A stretch of DNA of 64,000 bases, taken from Clytia hemisphaerica. Taxonomy: Eukaryota; Cnidaria; Hydrozoa; Leptothecata; Clytiidae. Shown piece by piece: positions 47,665 through 57,053 of the stretch; position 1 is the first letter of the stretch; every line of letters starts with the position of its first letter. The position numbers and the translations under genes are program-made. The stretch spans positions 724,092-788,091 of the forward strand of contig CACVBU010000535.1 of assembly GCA_902728285.1 (NCBI GenBank), in the 5' to 3' direction. The notes beneath the pieces are model-generated. The model worked only from the letters and a program-made list of their open reading frames with translations, did no database searches and had not been told where the DNA came from.

Positions 47665-47812
47665 AATAGACGATATCGGCTTTCCGAATTCTCCCCGAAT
47701 GATTACCCATGATGCCTTGTTAGGGTTAGGATTATCGTCCGTGAATTTTTTTGCGCAATACATCATGGGTAATCATTCGGGGAGAATTCGGTTAAGCCGA
47801 TATCGTCTATTG
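47665..47812. mobile_element. Palindromic MITE with 55-bp arms
   Basis: Arms tagacgatatcggctt ... attacccatgatg and catcatgggtaat ... aagccgatatcgtcta are inverted copies; the loop includes ttagggttaggattatcgtc. It could form a cruciform. Confidence 0.85.
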
Positions 47813-48399
47813 TAGTTGTTTGATTGCGCATCTATGAGAAATACAATAGAAGTTTGATTTTGGTAGAAATGAATGAAGCTTAATTTCACGTATTAAAAAA
47901 TAGTTCAATTCCAAACCCTTCTGTTTTCATTCAACAGCAAACACATCACATACGCCTAACAACAAATCATCATGGTCAGCACAATCATTAGTCAGACTTG
48001 TTAAGCCTTGAGCCCATGGTAGTAATCTAACCATCCAAATGGAAGATATTAGCTTGGCGAAAATTGATGATCGACATGTGAAAGCTCTTCGAATCAAAAA
48101 ATTACCTCAATTTATATAAGATGTATTGTCCGGGGGTAGAGAAAAATCATCAAAATTTGCCTTGTCCAGGCGGTAAATTTGCTGTCCGGGGTAATTTGGG
48201 TCGTCTGGGGGTCAACTGATGTTTGTCAAGGGGTAAATCACTGAAAATTGTTATATCCTCCACTTCTCATATTCAATTTTTTTCTGGAAAAGCCCATTAA
48301 GATTGTTAGAAAATGTAAAGAAAATAATATATCAAAATGGCCCTTATAAAAAAATACACCTGAAATTCCTATTATGGTCCACTAAAGTCGTTATACCCT

Positions 48400-48555
48400 A
48401 CACCCCCTCTCACAAACCCACTAGGAAGAAAAGAATTGAAATCCCCATCCATTAAAAATATCAGAATATCAATCCTCATCCAGTTTCAGTCCATTATTTC
48501 TATCCCCACTGGCTGAAAAAATCCTACCGGGTGTGTGAAAAGGGGGGTGTTACTC
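48400..48555. mobile_element. MITE with TACACCCCCTCTCACA-type ends
   Basis: Left tacaccccctctcacaaacc and right gtgtgtgaaaaggggggtgt are imperfect inverses. The interior has repeated aatccccatcc/aatcctcatcc words. Related in style to 50220-50493 and to a fragment at about 18031. Confidence 0.55.
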
Positions 48556-48749
48556 TGAAAAGTCGTTATGGTACGTTCTTAAAAACACCAACATCCACGA
48601 AAGTGGTTACGGCTTAAAGAATACACTCAATTTTTGATACGAGAACACTCGGCTAATATCTATCATTGTCGGGATACTATTTTTGAATTTCTTGCAACAA
48701 ATGAAAATCTCACGTGATCGAATAGCCTAGTTAACAGGACACACGGCTT

Positions 48750-49690
48750 ATGGCAATATAGCGTTTTCGGCGGTTTAAAGATTTTTTATATTTACGAATT
48801 TTAAGTTTGCCTTGGGATACTGGCTTAGGGAAAGCACGCGTTCAAAATCTGAACGCATCCATCTAGGTCTGATTTTTTTGTATGACATGACTCTATGACC
48901 CTTTTCAGAATTACTGTATTCGAAAAATATTTTCTTTGTGTTATAATTATACAATAGCATTTGACTTGAAACATGGTAAAAGTATGGCTAATAAAAGTTT
49001 TTGAATTTTGTTATGCAGACTTTGGTTGATTTGACTACGGTTTTTGAAAATATTTTTTCTTTTGTCTTTCAAATCTATTTACTTGTTTGAGCTGTTTTCG
49101 GTCTGCATAAAAGAGTTTTGGAAAAAATTCGTTTATTTTGGAATACCTTCCGGTGGTTGAATATTCGAATCTAAAGGGTTAAATCGTCGAATAATAGGAT
49201 TAAATAATCGAACCAAGGTGACTAAAGTCTGTTCACGATAAGTGTGCACTCTTTTTTCTTTTACCTATAACTTTTGAAGGAATTCTTCAATCTTCATAAA
49301 TTTGGTATCGTTGGAGAGATATTTGTGAGTGGAACAATTTAAAATCAAAAAGTCTTTAAAAAGATTCTAAAAATGAAGATGAAAATGAAGAAGAAAAAAA
49401 TGAAGATATTAATATAATGGGAAAATTAAAAGGCTCAAACTTACATCAATATTGAAAGCCTTATTGAAAATTTCCCTAGACTATTTAAAATCTCACATGG
49501 ATTGGTCATTTATTTATAATTTTGTGACTTATTATGCGGTGGGTGGCAGTGCTATCACTGACCATACTAGATTTAGCCTGGTTAACCAAGCCAGTTTTTA
49601 CAAGGCCAAAATGACGGCTGACGGCAATATAGCGTTATCGGTGCTTTAATGATTTTTATGATGTACATAATTTTAAGTTTGCCTTGAAAA
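48750..49690. repeat. Pair of direct 65-bp repeats around an inverted dispersed repeat
   Basis: ggcaatatagcgttttcgg ... attttaagtttgccttg occurs at 48752-48815 and again at 49622-49687. Between them, 49208-49415 is the inverse copy of 25980-26166. Confidence 0.7.
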
Positions 49691-49974
49691 AAAACCCAGA
49701 TATTCAGTCACAACTTACCCAGATTTTACCAAGTGACTGAGTCAATCTAGCTTAGATTTCTAGGCTAACTAAAGTTAAGCAGATTTAACCACTCTAACTG
49801 TTGTTATATCCTTTTTTCTTTTCAGTGCAAACAAAAAAAACATGTTAGAAACAGAATGTCATTTAAGGAACTGATTTGGTTGGCTGGCTCTTTCTTTCAC
49901 CCCTAATATTGCATTTAAATGGGATCAACAGTAAAAAAAGCATTATCTTGATATTATAACTATCTTTATTCTAG

Positions 49975-49980
49975 TTCAAT
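49975..49980 (-). promoter_or_regulatory. Poly(A) signal AATAAA of the astacin gene
   Basis: On the minus strand AATAAA lies 13 bases after the stop codon of the astacin gene (49993-49995), in an AT-rich 3' region. Close, but usable as a cleavage signal. Confidence 0.6.
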
Positions 49981-49992
49981 CTTGTATATAAA

Positions 49993-52900
49993 TTAGCATA
50001 ACGAACATGTTTTCTTGCAATTTGTTTTGACAAAATTGTTGGTACGACAATAGGATGTCCAACCACTGCATCGGGAATCTTTGTCAGCACATGTTGATCC
50101 TTTGAAAGAATAAAGAGTTCGAATTGACACATAATGTTGTTTCAATGTTTATCTAATGTTCACAACGTCAATGTTATAAACGTTAGAACAACCTTATGAA
50201 ATAGCTAGGTGTATAGTCTAACACCCCTGTCTCACAGCCCCGGTGGAACTTTTTTCTCTGTGGGGATAAAAATCTCTATTGAAATCCCAATGGAGATAGA
50301 AATTCCCGACGTTTAAAAACTCAGTGGCAATGGTTTCGAATTGCAGTTTTTAAACATTGAATTTCGAAAGGGGATGAATTAAAAGTTAATTTCCAAGTGG
50401 GGCTGAAATTCTAAGGTATCTCCCCACCCGGGACGAAATTTTTGTCAATCTTTCCTGTGGGGCCGGGGTCCCAGCGTGTCTGTGACACAGGGGTATAGTC
50501 TGCTCGGCCAACAGATAGAGATGAAACTTTTAACAAATTGGCAATCACAACGCTGCAAAAGCCTTTCTACTTGTTACTGAAAACTTAAAAAGAACAACAT
50601 CATAAAAAACGGACGCGTGAGTGCGCAAAGTCTTTGTACCACGGTTGGGGGTTAACAAACACTTGAGGAATAAAATGACCGTAGTGCAGTGGTAGAGCAT
50701 CCGGCTACGGTTAGCAAGGTTGTAGGTTCAACATCCAGCCGGGTTATACCAAAGATTCTTAAAATGGTACTTCATGCCTTTCTGCTTGATGCTCAGTAAT
50801 TAAGAGAAAAGTCAAGGGTAAGTGGAGCAATCCAGGGAGAAAGAGTGGAGCCCTCCCCTACCTTCGGGTAGATAGCTATCGAAAGAGGAGCCTTCGGGTG
50901 GCCTCCGTGTGCGGTCGTAGACTTACTTACTTAGGAATAAAAATAATCACTAACCTTGGCAGTACATTCTGTTGATTTGGATTTTGTCTGTTTCCGAAAA
51001 TCCAGATCGCTTTCCAATTCGAGTTTGATCCGCAGAGTTCTTTGTCTGAATGGTTAATCCGCCGTTCTTTGTAAAGTATCTGGATCCGTAATGCATGATA
51101 CTATGATGAAACAGGGAATGTAAACATTAAAGCCAGGGCAAACCAGTCCAATATTTCATCAAACATTTTATTATCCAGTGTTGAATGAAATGTTGGATGA
51201 AAAACTAAAAACGTTGTAACCTTCGGAATGTTAAGGTTTTTATCTCGCTGCAAGTGTGTTGGATTAAATATTTAATGGCGAACAAAACTCATCTGCCACG
51301 CTTTTTTCTTCAATTTTCCTTTTTTTTTCCCTTTTTTTTTGAAAATTTAACCTTTGCATTTGAAAAATGGCATATTTGGATGGCCTTTAAATATTATCAG
51401 TTGAGAAGAAAAATATTTTACAGATTTCACTTTCAATAAAAAATCACACGGTTGGCTGGTGAAGGCTATTAGTCTAACGCTATTTACTGATAAAAACAAC
51501 AACTCATTTGACCTCGCCTATAGTAGTCAGTAAGATAATAGTCACCTGTCGTAATCATAATTGGTGTCATGTTTGTTCCAGTTGGAAGCTCTCATTTTGT
51601 TGAAGTTGTGTTTGTTTTCTATACAAAGTTAGTAAAAAAATATAACAAGAATTAATTGAGGGCACTTCTTTGAGGGTTTTACCTTGAGGGCGGTAGGGGG
51701 AAATTATTATTTTTCATTGAAGCGATTTGGCGTATCAAAAAAACCTGCAAAAATCTTTAAAAGGCGGGATGGGCTCATTCACATCACATTCAATGTTCGT
51801 ACTGACCAATCATTATTTCATCCTCAGATTTGGATGCAGGCAAGATAGGTAAACCAGACCGTAACGGTAGACAAAAATATAATAAACTAGACTGTGAATT
51901 AATTAAGGAACAGTCTGGATATCCAGGCTACCGAACTTTTACCCAATCCTTATTTTCTGCTGATTTTTTAACTTTTTAGTGAAATTGATGCTAACCAAAG
52001 TAAACAAGAAACAAAAAATAGTAAACTTACGTTCTTTAATGTTTTCCCATCTGATTGTAACGAAATTATCACGGTCAGGTCTAAAAAGATTTAAGGAGAC
52101 TCGTCAATGAAATCGTAATTTATATACCGAGAAAGCGTTCCAGAAGAAGAACAAGTGACAGCGTCTTAATTCATTAAAGATAACGAAAATGTATTACAGT
52201 CTTCATTAATCGAACCCGCACAGGGATTACAAAATTTCTTCTTTAAATGTTTATAAGGCATTGTTAACCGAAGGGACGAGAAAACTTTGTTTGAGTTGAG
52301 ACATTCGAGTTATAAAGGTTCGAGTTGAAGAAACTGTACAATGTAAAGCCGCTAGAAATCCTGATCAGAATTCGTAACAAAATGCAGCAAGATCAGCTGA
52401 AGTTTTTAGAATAAGCAAAGGACATAAACTCTGTTACAGTGGCGTTTTCATAACTCTATCACGCACGTGGAACACAAATTTGTTAAGGGGTGAGGTTAGA
52501 GTTAACCGAAAGGACGATAAAACTTGTTCGAGTTAAGGAGACATTCAAGTTATAAAGGTTCGAAATGAAGATACTCCACTGTATCGTTTGAAAACAAAGG
52601 GTTTGTACCTTGATTGTTCGTGGAACAGACCGATTGAATGTCCAATTTCGTGAATGATTGTTCCTTTACGCCAACATCCTCTTGCAAGACGGATGCTGTT
52701 TCCTCTACTCATTCGACCAACTGGTGAAGAGCAACTATGAGGTGTTTTAAATAAAAAAGAATCTTTGAAGATTTCTAAGATACATTGCTGTGAAAAAATT
52801 CAACACTAGCCAAAAAATGGATATGGTAATTCTTTCGACCCTAAGCAGAGCGTTGCCAAAGTCATAAGTATGATACTTTACTCAGGGTGCTGATAACCCG

Positions 52901-55016
52901 GGGGGGGTACTACCCTTGTCGACCGACGGGGGTGCTCCGCTGAGGTTCGAAAAATGGACCCTACGTGGGACTCGAAATTTGCGAGAAAAGTGACCCTGAA
53001 TGGGACTGAAATTCCAAAATTTTCTCAAATTTTCTACATTTTCCCCAAATTTTCCAAAAATAGGCACCCTACGAGGGACTCATTTTTCTATTTTGGTGTT
53101 TTTGCGACCCTACCTGGGACTCGTGGAGGTTAAAAAAGGTACCCTGACCAGCGGAGCATCCCCGTAACCCATCTTGCCCTAGTACCCCCCCCCCCCGGGG
53201 CTGATAAAAACGAACACTAGTTTGACGTGTACTTATTAAGCCTTTTTTTGTCTAAAGTCGTAAGTAATATTAAATTAGAAATAGAGTGATTTGAATCCTA
53301 ATGTGCTACTCTTCTCTATTGAAGTCGACTTGAATTTTTCTTTCCCTGTTTTCTTATTCAACACTCAGGTGAATTTTCATTCTGTAGATTATGAGAAGTT
53401 GATAAAAATCCCTGGGGGTACTTTGGCAAGTAAAGGGTACAGGTATGTGGCGCCCTTAAGGGTGCCTTTTTTAGGACCTTAAAGTGCCTGTAAGGGTTGA
53501 AAAAAAAACAGAAAGTTAACCCACTACCACTAAGGGTCGTAAAATTCGCGAAATTTTCCTTATTTTTCTTCTTTTTAGTCTCGCTAAGGGTCGAAAGTCA
53601 GGCTGCACATACCCGTCAGCTCGCCACTCTAGTACTCCCCGGGATAAAAAGTCTTACCCTGATCCAGTGGTGAAGAAGAGATGAGGTCCACTTGGTCTTC
53701 TTGATTGTCTGGAGAATCTGATGCAAGTGTATTTTTGGTAATCAGCAATAGCTTGGCTGATAGCACTGCTTGCTCCACCTTAAGTTTAGATAAAAAATGA
53801 ATACATGATTTTCTTTCTATAAACTGAACGTTTATAAGCATATGCAGGCTTAATTCTTGGTACCTAAACAATGGCTTTATCGTTTAAAAACAATATAAAA
53901 TGCTAAGCATAATGCTAGCCTGATATGAAACACTTGCTTATTAAAAATGTAATCATTGTTAAAAGAAGTTCATATAAAAACCTTTACCAAAATGCAGTTT
54001 GCCAAGCTTACTGCAACTTGGTTACGAGACTGTTAAAATATGAACCATAATTGGGCCTTTCCAGAAAAAACCGTATCCCCCTGTCGAGGAGGTCCATTTC
54101 CGTTCTAAGGGGTCAAGGTTTGATATGTGGCGGAATTCCATAGGGAGATACAAAAATCTGTCAAAAATACCTGGAATTCAATGGGGCAGCTTTTTAAATC
54201 CTACTAAAATTCAGAATTCCAGAGGGCTTTAAACCTGAAATTGACCAGAATTCCAGGGGGTTACAATATTTCAAGCCACAGAGGGATGGACCTCCTCAAC
54301 AGGAAGTATACGGTTTTTTTTCTGGGCCAATTTAATTCAATAAGAATATTCCATAATACTTATCTGACTTACTGATTTGAGAATCAATGTAGTATTTGAT
54401 GTTGTCAGCTCTTCCGTTGGTCTTCCATAAGTTTGATTTGATGGCAGCAAAAGAGTTTCCAGCTTTTTCCATTTGTTCCATATAAGCGGCCATTTGGTCA
54501 GGGTCAAGTTCAATGTCTCCCTCAACCATGTCACCTAAGAAAGATAAGTTTAAAAAAGTAGCATATTGATCTGATTGCAGTTGTATGAATGATATTTTAG
54601 TCTGAATAACCGTGGCTTAGCCGTACAGATTTTGTAAAGATTATGGTATTTTTCTATTTTTCCTTATTTGTTCTTATTTCATTTTTCAGACTCGTCAAGA
54701 TCTTAAAAATTGCCGTTTCTTCGGATATTGTTCAGATTTCTTAACGTTTTTATCGACTATCGTATGACCGGTAGTTTAATAAAAATTGCTATTTTCCAGC
54801 TCTTTTTGCAATCGTTACTAAGAGAGACTTTCTCAAATGTCCAGCCAAATGTAATCTTCGAAAATCATGAACCTAAAAAATAATTTAAGATTCAATGTTG
54901 TTCGAAATTATAGGGATTACGCAGGTGCCTTAACTGGCTTTTGATTTCTTACCTTCTTCGGGACTTTGGCAGACAACATAAGCTGCCAGTAAAGTGAAAA
55001 TGAAAAACTTCATCAT
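49993..55016 (-). CDS. Astacin-family metalloprotease with C-terminal ShKT domain, eight exons
   Basis: Exons (minus strand): 54953-55016, 54373-54534, 53658-53778, 52609-52734, 52031-52080, 51546-51618, 50955-51100, 49993-50099. All introns are GT-AG and the phases agree; total 849 nt, 282 residues plus stop. Residues 1-16 are a signal peptide. A short propeptide has the aspartate-switch motif EGDIEL (Asp28). The catalytic domain has the zinc motif HEIGHSIGLFHE (His144, His148, His154, Glu145 as base) and the Met-turn SIMHY (Met201, Tyr203). The tail is one ShKT module with six cysteines at 251, 258, 265, 275, 279 and 282, the last residue. It should be a secreted endopeptidase. Astacin plus ShKT is known in cnidarians, both in development (Hydra HMP1, Podocoryne PMP1) and in nematocyst content; the sequence alone does not say which. 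Nothing looks broken. Confidence 0.93.
50220..50493. mobile_element. hAT-like MITE (8-bp TSD) in astacin intron 7 to 3' side region
   Basis: TATAGTCT is duplicated at 50212-50219 and 50494-50501. Ends contain CACCCCTGTCTCACAG and its inverse (ctgtgacacagggg). An 8-bp duplication fits hAT. It lies in the intron between exons 7 and 8. Confidence 0.75.
50676..50932 (+). mobile_element. tRNA-derived SINE
   Basis: The 5' part has a polymerase III A box (tagtgcagtggtagagcat) and B box (ggttcaacatcc) about 33 bp apart in a degraded tRNA fold. A body with ccttcgggta and ccttcgggtg repeats follows, and the 3' end is a short acttacttactta tail. A 10-bp duplication AGGAATAAAA at 50666-50675 and 50933-50942 marks the insertion. 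It lies in the intron between astacin exons 7 and 8, antisense to the gene. Confidence 0.9.
51855..51937. repeat. Small palindromic repeat, copy 2
   Basis: accagaccgtaac ... aacagtctgg, enclosing aataaactagact and followed by atatccaggctacc, the same layout as 24903-24985. It lies in astacin intron 5 (between exons 5 and 6 is 51619-52030). Confidence 0.7.
52900..53203. mobile_element. G-run/C-run bounded MITE, copy 2
   Basis: Starts cccggggggggtactaccct and ends agtaccccccccccccccgg. The interior repeats gaccctacgtgggactcg-like phrases in both orientations. It lies in astacin intron 3. Confidence 0.7.
53409..53643. mobile_element. G-run/C-run bounded MITE, copy 3
   Basis: Starts cctgggggtactttggcaag and ends cgccactctagtactccccg. 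Interior words include taagggtcg and aagggtgcc. It ends 15 bp from the 3' end of astacin exon 3, so it lies very close to that donor site. Confidence 0.65.
54053..54328. mobile_element. 276-bp MITE in astacin intron 2
   Basis: Ends GGGCCTTTCCAGAAAAAACC and GGTTTTTTTTCTGGGCC are inverted, followed inward by aggaggtccat/atggacctcct. AATT flanks both sides (54049-54052 and 54329-54332). Confidence 0.75.
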
Positions 55017-55087
55017 CTTGTTTTCTTCGTTTTGACTTGGCTTTCTCTTCTTGAAAGTAGTGTGCTTCTATCATAGAAACTTTGTTG

Positions 55088-55095
55088 TATTTATA
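55088..55095 (-). promoter_or_regulatory. TATA box of the astacin gene
   Basis: On the minus strand TATAAATA lies 72 bases before the start codon at 55016, leaving room for a start site near 55060 and a 5' leader of about 45 nt (ending aaaacaagATG). This supports the chosen start and a promoter immediately upstream. Confidence 0.65.
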
Positions 55096-55099
55096 CCAT

Positions 55100-57053
55100 A
55101 TTGGAGGCGCTTGATGCGTAAACTTTGCACTCAGTACTAGATACATATTGCTTGACTCTGATTCAAAAAGTGAACTGAAATAAAATATGGTTGCTCTTGT
55201 TTAATCAATTAAACGTTTGTAATTCATGAATCTTACTCTATTAATGTCAAATATTGATTTCACACATGAACATTTTTAAAAGCTTATTCAATTCCACTGT
55301 TTTAAATGAATTTATTGCCAATTTATTGACTCCATCTGTTCCTACATGCAAAATGTTTTAATAATAATTTGTCTGAATAAAATTATGAAATATAGAATCA
55401 AATTATGTTTCAATTCATTGATAAAAAAATCCAATGAAATCCCCATCGGTACCCCACCTTCTGATACTCTGAACTAGATTTTTGTCTTGAACGTTTCAAG
55501 TGTAAGGTTTGATCTCCTTTTTTCCCACCCCTGAAAGACGGAAAATGTAAGAAAGAACAACCAAAAAGTCCTGGTGTCTTTGTCAATTTTGAGTACTCGA
55601 TTTCCTTGTCTTAAAAATTGTACTATGCTAACCAGGATATCCTTTCGATCAACCGTTGATTTATTTGCAGTATTCCCGAGTATTCCCCGAAAGAATTTTT
55701 CGGTAAAGTAAACAGCTAGAGTATATTTTTGTGTATGAAAAGTTTAAGAACATGCGTCCGCTGTTACTTGCAAGAATGGCTGGAACATTGAAATTTCGAA
55801 TAGAATAGTGTAGCGGTCACGATTCTAAACAATCGGAACCTTTAAAGACTTGATTCTACATTACATTAGAGTAATATTTTGATATTTTTCAAAGTTCCTC
55901 AATAATACGATGCATCCTTGAAAACAATCGTAGAAATAGACGAAATCTACGACTACAGAGCAATTGAAATGCAACGCAAATGATATTTCCTGAGGAAAAA
56001 TGTATACACTTTAACTTATATGCTTGAAGTTGAGAAGATTATTGGATGGTTAGTAAAACAATAAATGACGCGATTTCCAGGCTGCCAAAGGTGTTGAAAA
56101 TCGCGCCAATCTATCGTCTAGAAGTCCAAAACATCCATTTGTCCAAACTCCCACTACACATATGATGTCTTAGAGTTCTTAAAATCAACGAGAGCAGCGT
56201 GTAAATCTTAACACACCTACTGTAATGTAAGTATTACTGCCGATATCAGGAATTTGTAACGTGTGCTAACTTGAGTATTTACAGGAGCTCGCACCATTCA
56301 TTTACGCTCCAGTATGGAGTTTGTAATTTTTCTCTGAAAGTAAAAGCTTCAACCATGATAATGGTAATTCTTATACTTTGGCACGTTTACTTGGATCAAA
56401 AATGTGTATTTGAATAGATTATCGGAAAGATCTAAACATTTCAGTATTTGGAAAAAGGAAAAGCCTAACTGAAATTCTGAGCTATGATACTTTAATACAA
56501 CTAGCCATAATTTTCATTAAAGTGCCACCGCAGAAGAACGATCAAGTTGTTGAATTTTGAAAGAAATGTTACTGATAGCCTTTACTTCTGTTAGAATGGC
56601 ATCTCATCTGAAGCAAAATTTAGTCTACAAATATTAGCAAGTTGTGTCTATCTCATAGATATCTTCTTATAGAGATAAGATAAAGTTATTTTTACTTTTT
56701 TTTTTGTCATCTCTTTTATTACCAAAATAATGGTATATAATGGCTTGTTTATATCATAGTAAACGCTACTGTACTAATCTGCCTTTTTAATGTAATAGTC
56801 ACGCGACAAGTTTTAAAAAGACTCAAATTTTCTAATTTGCTTTGCTCAGAGCGGTTAATAACTACTTGTGGTTTAAATAGGGAATTTCCCAACAAAAAAG
56901 GAATTTCCCTTAATTCGACTCCCTGAGGTAATAAAAAAAGAAATATAGAGCTTTGAAAATGGGTAATCAGATCAAAACTAATCCGGAAAAGTGTTTTTAA
57001 TGATGATAAAACAATAGAAACGCAGTCAAGCTAAGAATGTTACGGTACACCAT
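55100..57053. other. Intergenic stretch upstream of the astacin gene
   Basis: About 1.95 kb of AT-rich sequence with no supported frame on either strand. It should hold the regulatory region of the astacin gene, but I could not recognise factor sites with confidence. It has fewer recognisable MITEs than the rest of the window. Confidence 0.45.

Noticed and set aside
50677..50746. A functional tRNA gene
   Set aside because: A and B boxes are present but the acceptor stem does not close, and a SINE body, tail and target duplication surround it.
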